A program made the translations under genes and the position numbers. A stretch of 35,535 bases of DNA from a bacterium (GTDB lineage: Bacteria; Fidelibacterota; UBA2242). The notes beneath the pieces were generated by a model. It saw only the letters and a list, made by a program, of their open reading frames with translations. It had not been told where the DNA came from and did no database searches. Shown here piece by piece: positions 18,716 through 25,949 of this stretch. How positions within the stretch are numbered: position 1 is the first letter of the stretch; every line of letters begins with the position of its first letter. The DNA lies in the NCBI GenBank assembly GCA_018824205.1, contig JAHJGX010000095.1:1-35535 (forward strand), in the 5' to 3' direction.

Positions 18716-19636
18716 ATGAAAAGTCGTTTTCGTAAACAGTATATCAAAATCGCCCGCAAACTGACACTTGCTGATCTGCAGGCCGGTGCCGAAAGCAACG
18801 ATTTGACAATGGATAACATTGTATCTGCCGGTCGGGTAGAGCAGAGTTCAAATTTTTTCATGGGTGTTTTCACACGGCAAGGTCTGAAAAATGCCATTGA
18901 TGCATTTGGCCTTACTGAAGCCCTTGCTCGTCTGGGTCTGACGGATTTACAAGTTGATATCGACACGAGTGATCCGCACACTCACCGTCTCTATGTCTTC
19001 ACCGGTGACGCCTGCGACAATAATAAAATCTGTGAAATGGTCGTGAAAAAAGGCCCGGTTAATTTACAGCAGGACAATCTGCCAAAGTTTCCGGACCGAA
19101 GCCCAAACCTGCTTCAAATCGAATGGCTTCTACTTCAGAATCCGCGAATAAGCTTTGACGAAATCCGGCCGCAGCTGCCCGGACAGCAGTACCCGGGCTT
19201 AGGCATCGGAGACCGCATGCTGCAGATATTGATCATCATGACCCGACGTCTACGGCTCGAAGGTTTGATTAACAAACCCCGCTATTACCATACAGCATTC
19301 ATGTTTACAAAAGATTTCGTTTTTACAAATCCCCGCAACCAGGCGATACTTTTCTCGATCAACCGGGACCTGGTGAGAAAGTATAAGTTCCACACCGTTG
19401 CCTGGGCCGCTCATTACGATTGTATCATTAATCACGAAACCGGTTCAACATTGGTCTGGGATTCCGATTATCTGATTTTACCGCTTGAAAAATACATGTT
19501 GAAATACTTCTATTCCAAAGAATACCAAAAAGCAGTAGAACGGGAGATGAAGAATTATACCTTCATCATTGACATCAATAAATTTCAAAAGAGCATGCAG
19601 AAAAACAAGATACCGATCTACGAACAACTAATCTAA
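18716..19636 (+). CDS. Conserved-looking protein of unknown function
   Basis: A 306-residue protein that I do not recognise. It has no signal peptide or membrane segment and a basic start (MKSRFRKQYIKIARKLTL). The middle section has a Pro/Gly-rich signature, RPQLPGQQYPGLGIGDRML, followed by ILIIMTRRLRLEGL and a Pro-Arg-Tyr-Tyr-His motif (NKPRYYHTAFMF). The C-terminal third is rich in aromatic residues (WAAHYDCIINHETGS). The G-x-G-I-G-x-R-x-L followed by a helix has a faint look of an acetyl-CoA-binding GNAT loop, but I give this little weight. Two cysteines lie close together at TGDACDNNKIC. It begins 33 bases after the desulfurase-SelD gene on the same strand and is followed 20 bases later by thiamine pyrophosphokinase, so is likely in the same transcript. 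Confidence 0.85.
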   Translation: MKSRFRKQYIKIARKLTLADLQAGAESNDLTMDNIVSAGRVEQSSNFFMGVFTRQGLKNAIDAFGLTEALARLGLTDLQVDIDTSDPHTHRLYVFTGDACDNNKICEMVVKKGPVNLQQDNLPKFPDRSPNLLQIEWLLLQNPRISFDEIRPQLPGQQYPGLGIGDRMLQILIIMTRRLRLEGLINKPRYYHTAFMFTKDFVFTNPRNQAILFSINRDLVRKYKFHTVAWAAHYDCIINHETGSTLVWDSDYLILPLEKYMLKYFYSKEYQKAVEREMKNYTFIIDINKFQKSMQKNKIPIYEQLI

Positions 19637-19656
19637 ACTATTCTCTAAAAAAATAA

Positions 19657-20313
19657 ATGAACTACCAGGTTCCGAAATCTCCGTATTATGTACTTCTTGG
19701 TAATGGTGAATACCCGGAAGAATCGTATTGTCATAGAATAATAGAGGATGCAGAGTTCATTATCTGTTCCGATGGCGGGGCCAATTTCGCCCAAAGGATC
19801 GGGATTATTCCCCATTTGATAATTGGCGATCTGGATTCTATCAGCAGCGCAGCGAGAAATCATTTCACAAATTTGAATGTCCCAATACTATCACTGGAAT
19901 CCCAGAAAGAAAACGACCTCGAAAAAGCCCTAAATTATGTTATGGAAAACCATACCTGTAATCATATTGTACTGTTAGGGTTTCTGGGCTTGCGAGATGA
20001 TCATAGTTTCGCCACAATGCAAATTGCGGAAAGACTCAGTGACCCTGTAAGTATCCGGACTTATTCCAAATCAGCCGAATACTTGATACTGCCACCGGGC
20101 AATCATTCGCTTGTTTTCCCGATAAATCATACTGTCTCTATCTTCGCTTTGCCCAACGCAAATAATCTGATTACAAGCGGATTGAAATGGAACCTTGCCC
20201 ATGAAGACCTTTTTCCCGGCTCTCATGGAGTAAGTAATGTCGTGACCAACGATACAGTCCGGATTTCCTTTGACACCGGAAAACTCATGCTGATATCTCC
20301 GCTACAATCCTGA
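19657..20313 (+). CDS. thiN: Thiamine pyrophosphokinase
   Basis: Transfers pyrophosphate from ATP to thiamine, giving thiamine diphosphate. At 218 residues it has the usual two-domain size. Diagnostic motifs are CSDGGANFAQRIGIIPHLIIGDLDSI near residue 38-60, the metal-binding stretch KENDLEKALNYV (family K-D-x-T-D-x-E-x-A-L, so slightly altered), and FLGLRDDHSFATMQIA (family G-G-R-x-D-H). The C-terminal thiamine-binding beta-sandwich follows, with TSGLKWNL and SHGVSNVV. The symporter gene starts within its stop codon (TGATG), so the two are translationally coupled. Confidence 0.9.
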   Translation: MNYQVPKSPYYVLLGNGEYPEESYCHRIIEDAEFIICSDGGANFAQRIGIIPHLIIGDLDSISSAARNHFTNLNVPILSLESQKENDLEKALNYVMENHTCNHIVLLGFLGLRDDHSFATMQIAERLSDPVSIRTYSKSAEYLILPPGNHSLVFPINHTVSIFALPNANNLITSGLKWNLAHEDLFPGSHGVSNVVTNDTVRISFDTGKLMLISPLQS

Positions 20314-21713
20314 TGAATTCAATTCACATCGCCTCTGTCGATAAATTTCTGATTATTATCTATCTGGCCGTACTTCTGCTGATCGGGTTGCTTTCATCAA
20401 AAAAACAGCGTGGGAATGATGAAAATTTTCTACTGGCCGGACGGAAGCTTTCATTGCCGGCATTTACCGCGACCCTGGTATCCACCTGGTACGGAGGAAT
20501 ACTGGGAGTCGGTGAGTTTACATACCATTATGGCTTATTAAATTGGGTCACCCAGGCATTACCCTATTATCTGTTTGCTATCCTCTTTGCATTTTTCATC
20601 GCACCAAAAGTGCGAAAAACCGAACTCTATACAATTCCCGACCAACTTTACATTCATTACGGAAAAACTGCCGGACTGATTGGCAGTATATTTATTTTTC
20701 TGCTGGTTTCCCCGGCCTCATACCTGCTCATGCTCAGCATTCTGTTTCGGGCAATTTTCGGAATTCCTTTCTGGGTTGCCGTTCTAATCAGTATTTGTTT
20801 TTCGACACTGTATGTCTTTTTTGGTGGGTTCAAATCTGTAGTAAAAACCGACATGTTTCAGTTTGTTTTAATGTTCAGCGGATTTGCAATCCTGGTTATT
20901 ACGTTGTTTGTAAAATTCGGCGGTCTCAAATTTCTCCAGAGTAATCTTCCCCCTGCACATTTGCGATTTGACGGAGGACAAGGCCTGCAGTATATTTTCG
21001 TCTGGTTTTTTATCGCACTTTGGACATTCGTGGATCCCGGTTTTTATCAGCGCTGCTATGCAGTCAAAACACCCGGGACGGCCCGGAACGGCATCCTTCT
21101 GGCAATTGTGTTCTGGATATTCTTCGATTTTCTCACGACCACGGCCGGATTATACGCCCGTGCAATTTTTCAGGATATTCCAGGATTGATGGCCTTTCCA
21201 CTTCTGGGTGAACAGATATTGCCGCCAGTCCTGTGTGGAATCTTTTTTATTTCCCTGATGGCGACAATCATGTCGACACTGGATTCCAACTCATTCCTGG
21301 CTGCGGTCACTTTCGGCCGTGATATTGTTTGGAGAATCCGCCAGGACGTCAATATAACGGTCGCCACACAGTTTGGTCTTGGATTAACATTGCTCTTTTC
21401 CGTCATTCTCCTTACCATCGTTCCATCCGTTGTTAAAATCTGGTACCTGCTGGGTTCTCTTTTTATTCCAAGTCTCTTGCTGCCGCTGGTATCGGTTTTT
21501 TATCAAAGAGTCCGGGTACCACAAAACAGTACAATTCTGGCAATGATTACCGCATTTTGCGGATCTTGCTCCTGGTTGTTATCAGGAATTTTTCAGACGT
21601 CACTATCCGATCCCTCATTTCCACTGGGTGTTCAACCCTTTTTTATTGGCCTCGCCTTTTCCGTTTTTATATATATTTATCATCATCTATCAAGGTATTT
21701 TTCGACGACATAA
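20313..21713 (+). CDS. Sodium:solute symporter family transporter
   Basis: A 466-residue integral membrane protein with about 13 hydrophobic segments. It fits the SSS family by its N-terminal pattern (SSKKQRGNDENFLLAGRKLSLPAFTATLVSTWYGGILGVGEF) and by the segment VFFGGFKSVVKTDMFQF after the fifth or sixth helix. SLMATIMSTLDSNSFLAAVTFGRDIV matches the conserved TM8 sodium-site region. Its substrate cannot be told from the sequence. Because its ATG overlaps the stop codon of thiamine pyrophosphokinase, a role in taking up thiamine or a precursor is a reasonable guess, but only that. It is the last gene before the tRNA. Confidence 0.92.
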   Translation: MNSIHIASVDKFLIIIYLAVLLLIGLLSSKKQRGNDENFLLAGRKLSLPAFTATLVSTWYGGILGVGEFTYHYGLLNWVTQALPYYLFAILFAFFIAPKVRKTELYTIPDQLYIHYGKTAGLIGSIFIFLLVSPASYLLMLSILFRAIFGIPFWVAVLISICFSTLYVFFGGFKSVVKTDMFQFVLMFSGFAILVITLFVKFGGLKFLQSNLPPAHLRFDGGQGLQYIFVWFFIALWTFVDPGFYQRCYAVKTPGTARNGILLAIVFWIFFDFLTTTAGLYARAIFQDIPGLMAFPLLGEQILPPVLCGIFFISLMATIMSTLDSNSFLAAVTFGRDIVWRIRQDVNITVATQFGLGLTLLFSVILLTIVPSVVKIWYLLGSLFIPSLLLPLVSVFYQRVRVPQNSTILAMITAFCGSCSWLLSGIFQTSLSDPSFPLGVQPFFIGLAFSVFIYIYHHLSRYFSTT

Positions 21714-21756
21714 CTGGAATCGGCAAAATCAATTTTAATTATTACAATTAATCATG

Positions 21757-21785
21757 TTGATTTAGTGCCTGATTTTAGATAAATT
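21757..21785 (+). promoter_or_regulatory. Promoter of tRNA-Val
   Basis: TTGATT (21757-21762) and TAAATT (21780-21785) are spaced by exactly 17 bases and lie 28 bases before the tRNA. This fits a sigma-70-type promoter with a short processed leader. Confidence 0.55.
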
Positions 21786-21813
21786 TTCATGCTTTTTGTA
21801 GAAACAGATCACG

Positions 21814-21887
21814 GGGCGATTAGCTCAGTTGGTCAGAGCGTCCCGTTCACATCGGGAAGGTCATCCGTTCAAATCGGATATCGCCCA
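21814..21887 (+). tRNA. tRNA-Val (anticodon CAC)
   Basis: A complete cloverleaf: acceptor GGGCGAT/ATCGCCC, D arm GCTC...GAGC with AGTTGGTCA, anticodon stem TCCCG/CGGGA with loop TTCACAT (anticodon CAC, reading GTG), variable loop AGGTC, and T stem ATCCG/CGGAT with loop TTCAAAT. The discriminator base is A and CCA is not encoded. No neighbouring tRNA is seen. Confidence 0.96.
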
Positions 21888-21944
21888 CAAAGAAGGTAAG
21901 GTCTTGAAAGCTTCAAACCATTTACAAACCATATATAAAGATAT

Positions 21945-21976
21945 AAATTGCACCCACTTCGGTGCAATTTTCATTT
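21945..21976 (+). terminator. Rho-independent terminator after tRNA-Val
   Basis: AAATTGCACC (21945-21954) pairs perfectly with GGTGCAATTT (21961-21970) around the loop CACTTC, followed by TCATTTT. It lies 58 bases after the tRNA and 23 before the next gene. Confidence 0.8.
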
Positions 21977-21998
21977 TGAATACTAGCACGGAGGAATA

Positions 21999-22799
21999 AT
22001 GCTCAAAGAGTTAAAATACCTGGTTATTTTACAGAAGATTGATAACGAATTAATGAAAATCAACCAATTGAAGGGAGATTTGCCACAGATTGTGGAAAAC
22101 CTTGAAAAAACCATTTCAACTCTGGAAAGAGACCTTGGATCAAATCGGGCCAGAGAGAAGGAAATTATCCTGGTAATTAAAAATCTGGAAGGACAGATTG
22201 AAGATAGCAAAGAACATCTAAAACGCTATCAGGATCAGCTGTATCTCGTTACATCTAATAAAGAATACGATGCTTTGACTTCCGAAATTGATACAGTACG
22301 GCAAAATATTGACGCCGCAGAATACAAGATTCTTGAATTAAACGAGGAAATGCAGACTTTAAAAGAATCAATAAAAAGCAAAGACCTGACCTTGATAGAT
22401 AAACGCATTGATATTGAACATCGCCGCGAACAACTGGATAAAACGAATAAAAAAACTAACGACGTTCATTCAAAATTAATGGGCGAACGCGAAGAAATAC
22501 TTAAGATGATTTCGCAGCGCTACATCCGTGATTACGAGCGCATTGCCAAAGCGAAAGACGGGGTTGCGATCGTACCGATTCATCAGGTATTTGAAGAAAA
22601 GACCGATAAAAAGGGAAATATCGAATACCATCCGGCCCAGGTATCCTGTGGCGGGTGTCATAAAATTGTCCCTCCACAAAAAATTGTAGAAATTCGCACG
22701 GGAAAAATATTAAACCGTTGCGAATTTTGTGGACGATTGCTATACTGGGATGACAAGACCAGTGAAATTCGATCCAATCATGAGGAGGAAGTATTCTGA
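21999..22799 (+). CDS. Coiled-coil/C4 zinc-ribbon protein (DUF164, COG1579)
   Basis: A 266-residue protein with two parts. Residues about 1-180 form a long charged coiled coil (heptads such as IDNELMKINQLKGDLPQIVENLEK). A C4 zinc ribbon follows, with Cys217, Cys220, Cys241 and Cys244 (CGGC...CEFC). It resembles chlamydial CT398 and other COG1579 proteins, for which nucleic-acid binding or a structural role has been proposed. The adjacency of this family to rnpB is known in other phyla, and here the RNase P RNA begins within its stop codon. The start ATG at 21999 has GGAGGAA just upstream, a strong ribosome-binding site. Its exact role is unknown. Confidence 0.9.
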   Translation: MLKELKYLVILQKIDNELMKINQLKGDLPQIVENLEKTISTLERDLGSNRAREKEIILVIKNLEGQIEDSKEHLKRYQDQLYLVTSNKEYDALTSEIDTVRQNIDAAEYKILELNEEMQTLKESIKSKDLTLIDKRIDIEHRREQLDKTNKKTNDVHSKLMGEREEILKMISQRYIRDYERIAKAKDGVAIVPIHQVFEEKTDKKGNIEYHPAQVSCGGCHKIVPPQKIVEIRTGKILNRCEFCGRLLYWDDKTSEIRSNHEEEVF

Positions 22800-22925
22800 A
22801 GTTGGTCAGACAGTCGCTCCGATGTACATCGGGGAGGAAAGTCCGAACTCCGCAGGGCAGGGTGCTCCGTAACACGGAGTCTTCCGTTTACACGGTTGAA
22901 GGAAAGTGCCACAGAAACGATACCG

Positions 22926-22943
22926 TCCCGACTTTAGTCGGGA
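22926..22943. repeat. Short palindrome, copy 1 (in rnpB)
   Basis: TCCCGAC-TTTA-GTCGGGA, a perfect 7-bp hairpin. It belongs to a set of similar palindromes at 22962, 23139, 23235 and, in reversed form, at 34877. In rnpB it forms a peripheral helix. Confidence 0.7.
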
Positions 22944-22961
22944 TAAGGGTGAAATGGTGCG

Positions 22962-22979
22962 TCCCGCAATTAAGCGGGA
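22962..22979. repeat. Short palindrome, copy 2 (in rnpB)
   Basis: TCCCGC-AATTAA-GCGGGA, a 6-bp hairpin with a different loop and a changed sixth base pair relative to copy 1. The base change is compensated, as expected for a maintained RNA helix. Confidence 0.65.
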
Positions 22980-23138
22980 TTAAAGTAAGAGCGCACCGTC
23001 CTGACCGCGAGGTCGGGAGCAGGGTAAACCCCACCCGGAGCAAGATCAAGCAGAGAATTGGAATGGCCCGTTCCCTTGAATTCTCGGGTAGATCGCTTAA
23101 TCCCGGCTGCAAAGTCGTGGATAGATAAATGACTGTCG

Positions 23139-23154
23139 TCCCGATTTATCGGGA
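23139..23154. repeat. Short palindrome, copy 3 (in rnpB)
   Basis: TCCCGA-TTTA-TCGGGA, a 6-bp hairpin between the AGATAAATGACTG and ACAGAATTCGGCTT elements, where rnpB is variable between species. Confidence 0.7.
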
Positions 23155-23198
23155 AACAGAATTCGGCTTATCGACCAACTTCAGCTATTGTTTTAACT

Positions 23199-24920
23199 AT
23201 GAAATTTGACTGGATTATTAAAGAATACAACGAGTCCCGACAAGTCGGGATCCGCAATCTGGCTGCTGAACTGCAGCTTCCCTTCTCGATTGCCACCGTT
23301 CTGTATAACCGCGGATTTACCAGATCCGACGAAGTTAATCATTTCTTTAATCCAAGTATCCAGGATTTACACGACCCGTTTCTGATGCAGGATATGGAGA
23401 AAGCCGTCGATCGCATCCAGTCTGCGCTCATGAAAAGAGAAATCGTTCTCATCTATGGCGATTACGATGTTGACGGTACGACCGCAACCTCCCTGCTGTA
23501 TCTGTATTTGCATGAAATTGGTCTGAACACCATTTACTATATTCCCGACCGTGAAAAAGATGGATACGGCCTCTCCCGGACCGGAATTGACGAAGCAATT
23601 AAACAAAATGCGACCCTGATTATTACCTGTGATTGCGGTATTAACGCTTTTAATGAGATCATCTATGCCAAAGCAAACGGAATCGATTTAATCGTTACCG
23701 ATCATCATGAACCGGCAGAAACACTTCCCGAAGCCCTGGCAATCCTGAACCCAAAACGGGAAAACGATCCCTATCCGTTTAAGGAGCTTTGCGGAGCGGG
23801 CGTTGCCTTTAAACTCCTTCAGGCATTTTCGATAAAAAACAATATTCCTATGGAAAAGCTGTACCGTCATCTGGACCTTGTGGCCATCGGAACTGCGGCA
23901 GATATTGTACCGATTCTCGATGAAAACCGAATACTGGTTGCTAAGGGGCTCGAATATCTGAATCGAACAAGCAAAGTCGGGGTAAATGCACTGCTGAAGG
24001 TCTCGGGATTTACGAATAAAATTCTGAACGTGGTCAATATCGTATTCGGTTTGGCGCCCCGGATAAATGCTGCCGGCCGACTAGGTGAAGCCACCCGGGC
24101 CGTTAAACTGCTGACGTCATTCGATCGCAATGAATCCCAGGAGCTGTCTTCTTTACTGGAACAGGAAAACCGTAATCGCCAGAGTATTGAAAAAGATACT
24201 ATTGATCAGGCAATCCTGCAGTTAAATGCCACGCATGATATCTATAAAGACAAAATTTTTGTAATTTCAGGTGAGAACTGGCATCAGGGTGTAATTGGAA
24301 TTGTTGCATCAAAATTAAAAGAGATTTACAATCGCCCGGTTGTGATGATTTCGACCCAGAATGGTGTCGGAAAAGGTTCCGCCCGCAGTATTGCTGATTT
24401 TGATCTTTACATGGCTTTTACTGAGTGCGCGGATTTACTGGAAAATTATGGCGGACATAAAATGGCTGCCGGGATGACTATTATCAAAGAGATGATACCC
24501 GGATTTCAGGAGCGAATTAAACGTATCGCCAACAAAAAGATAAGCGAAGAAATGCTGCATCCCTGTTTGGAAATTGATTGCGACATTGATTTTAACGAAA
24601 TCAACCAGGATATCTTGAACCACCTGAAAAAAATGGCACCTTTTGGGCCCGGGAATATGCGACCAATCTTTGTTGCCCGTAATCTTTCGATTGCCGGTAT
24701 GCCTCGGATTGTTGGTGAGAATCACCTGAAGTTTAAAGCTGCAAAAGATAAAAAGGTCGTCAGTGCAATCGGATGGAAACTGGGTACAATGTACGAAATG
24801 CTGATCAGTAATCGCCCATTGGACATCGCATTTGTCATCGAAGAAAATGAATGGAACGGAATTAAAGAAATTCAGATGAACGTAAAAGATATACATTATT
24901 CGAATGGATCAAATTATTAA
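23199..24920 (+). CDS. recJ: Single-stranded-DNA-specific exonuclease RecJ
   Basis: Degrades single-stranded DNA 5' to 3' in recombination and mismatch repair. At 573 residues it is full length. The DHH phosphoesterase motifs are clear: IYGDYDVDGTTATSLLY, ITCDCGINAF, and VTDHHEP (Asp168, His169, His170). The linker region follows with LCGAGVAFKL and APRINAAGRLGEATRAVKLL, then the DHHA1 domain with SGENWHQGVIGIVASKLKE and the conserved ENYGGHKMAAGMTI. An OB-fold lies at the end (PFGPGNMRPIFVARNL). Codons 13-18 lie inside a TCCCGAC-AA-GTCGGGA palindrome, giving the residues SRQVGI in the poorly conserved N-terminus. No clear ribosome-binding site precedes the ATG; it begins 16 bases after rnpB. 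Confidence 0.96.
   Translation: MKFDWIIKEYNESRQVGIRNLAAELQLPFSIATVLYNRGFTRSDEVNHFFNPSIQDLHDPFLMQDMEKAVDRIQSALMKREIVLIYGDYDVDGTTATSLLYLYLHEIGLNTIYYIPDREKDGYGLSRTGIDEAIKQNATLIITCDCGINAFNEIIYAKANGIDLIVTDHHEPAETLPEALAILNPKRENDPYPFKELCGAGVAFKLLQAFSIKNNIPMEKLYRHLDLVAIGTAADIVPILDENRILVAKGLEYLNRTSKVGVNALLKVSGFTNKILNVVNIVFGLAPRINAAGRLGEATRAVKLLTSFDRNESQELSSLLEQENRNRQSIEKDTIDQAILQLNATHDIYKDKIFVISGENWHQGVIGIVASKLKEIYNRPVVMISTQNGVGKGSARSIADFDLYMAFTECADLLENYGGHKMAAGMTIIKEMIPGFQERIKRIANKKISEEMLHPCLEIDCDIDFNEINQDILNHLKKMAPFGPGNMRPIFVARNLSIAGMPRIVGENHLKFKAAKDKKVVSAIGWKLGTMYEMLISNRPLDIAFVIEENEWNGIKEIQMNVKDIHYSNGSNY
23235..23250. repeat. Short palindrome, copy 4 (inside recJ)
   Basis: TCCCGAC-AA-GTCGGGA, a perfect 7-bp hairpin, identical in its arms to the first copy in rnpB but located in the coding sequence of recJ at codons 13-18, without disturbing the reading frame. 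Confidence 0.7.
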
Positions 24921-24940
24921 TATCTTGAAGGAGTTCAAAA

Positions 24941-25933
24941 ATGTATCGTAGTAAAATTGCCGGATTAGGGGGATATGTCCCCGAAAATGTTGTCACGAAC
25001 TTCGCTCTTGAAAAAATGATGAATACCAGTAACGAATGGATTATCGAACGGACAGGTATCCATGAAAGACGATTCGTTACTCAACCGTGTGGTTGTGCCG
25101 AATTAGCTCTACCCGCGTGCCATGATGCAATCCGTGATGCAGGTATACAAAAAGAAAATATTGACTTAATTATCGTCGCTACAATAACACCGGAACATCA
25201 GGCTCCGGGAACCAGCAGTTTTTTACAGGCACTGCTTGAACTTACTCTTGTTCCGACTCTTGATATTCGAGTACAATGCTCGGGTTTTATATATGGAATG
25301 TCCATCGCCGATCAGTTTATAAAAACCGGACATTATCAGAATATTTTACTCGTTGGTGTTGAAGTCCAATCAGCTGGACTTAATCTGACCACCGAGGGAC
25401 GGGATATAGCGGTATTATTTGGTGATGGCGCCGGAGCGGCTATTATCAGTCGATCGGATGATGACAGTGAAATAATATCCACTCATCTTTTTGCCGACGG
25501 TACACACGCAAAAGATTTATGGGTGGAGGTTCCGATTGGTTACGAATCTCCACGAATTTCCAAAGAAATGCTGGATGAACACCGACAATATCCATATATG
25601 AACGGTCGTCAGGTATTTAAAAATGCAGTTATCCGTTTTCCCGAGGTGGTCATCGCTGCCCTGGAAGCAAATCAGTGGGCTAAAGAAGATATTAAACTGG
25701 TCATTCCCCACCAGGCCAATATGCGCATTACCGAAGCCATAACCAAAAGACTGGATTTGCCTCTTGAAAAAGTTTATAGTAATATACACAGGTACGGGAA
25801 TACGACTGCCGCTTCTATTCCCCTGGCAATGGTTGATGCCCGGAAAGAAGGCAAATTTGGAAAGGGTGATAAACTGATTCTGGCGGCGTTTGGTTCCGGG
25901 TTTACCTGGGCTTCGGCAGCGGTAATCTGGTAA
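24941..25933 (+). CDS. 3-oxoacyl-ACP synthase III-like (FabH-like) protein
   Basis: A thiolase-fold ketosynthase of 330 residues. The catalytic triad is intact: Cys113 (VQCSGFIYGM), His257 (IPHQANMRI) and Asn287 (RYGNTTAAS). The start YRSKIAGLGGYVPENVVTN and NTSNEWIIERTGIHERRF are typical. FabH starts fatty-acid synthesis by condensing acetyl-CoA with malonyl-ACP; relatives with similar sequence act in other acyl condensations, and no fab genes adjoin here, so I give no symbol. The sequence of the loop between the two halves (TTEGRDIAVLFGDGAGAAIISRS) fits FabH. AAGGAG lies 8 bases before the ATG; recJ ends 20 bases upstream. Confidence 0.9.
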   Translation: MYRSKIAGLGGYVPENVVTNFALEKMMNTSNEWIIERTGIHERRFVTQPCGCAELALPACHDAIRDAGIQKENIDLIIVATITPEHQAPGTSSFLQALLELTLVPTLDIRVQCSGFIYGMSIADQFIKTGHYQNILLVGVEVQSAGLNLTTEGRDIAVLFGDGAGAAIISRSDDDSEIISTHLFADGTHAKDLWVEVPIGYESPRISKEMLDEHRQYPYMNGRQVFKNAVIRFPEVVIAALEANQWAKEDIKLVIPHQANMRITEAITKRLDLPLEKVYSNIHRYGNTTAASIPLAMVDARKEGKFGKGDKLILAAFGSGFTWASAAVIW

Positions 25934-25949
25934 AAGAGGATGAATTTTT

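Larger units (their letters stand above)
22798..23182 (+). ncRNA. rnpB: RNase P RNA (rnpB), bacterial type A-like
   Basis: The catalytic RNA that trims the 5' leader of pre-tRNAs. The ends pair over 10 bases: GAAGTTGGTC (22798-22807) with GACCAACTTC (23173-23182), the P1 helix. Universally conserved parts are present in order: GAGGAAAGTCCG (22834-22845), CGCAGGGCAGGGTGC, AGTGCCACAGAAACGA, CCCACCCGGAGCAAG, AGATAAATGACTG and the final ACAGAATTCGGCTTAT. Length is about 385 bases. Several peripheral hairpins consist of near-identical TCCCG(A/C)...(G/T)CGGGA palindromes (22926-22943, 22962-22979, 23139-23154). Its first base lies inside the stop codon of the zinc-ribbon gene, and it ends 16 bases before recJ, so all three are probably cotranscribed. 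Confidence 0.95.

Noticed and set aside
20313-20330. TPP riboswitch controlling the thiamine pyrophosphokinase and symporter pair
   Set aside because: Only 20 bases separate the 306-aa gene from the kinase and the symporter overlaps the kinase, so there is no room for a riboswitch, and no THI-box-like sequence was seen.
23003-23014. GACC-GCGA-GGTC hairpin in rnpB as another copy of the palindrome family
   Set aside because: It is a GNRA tetraloop helix of the kind normal in RNase P RNA and lacks the TCCCG...CGGGA arms.
22802-23128. 108-codon open frame in the RNase P RNA region
   Set aside because: The sequence is the conserved core of rnpB; the translation is rich in Arg, Gly and Pro, as is usual for structural RNA read as protein.
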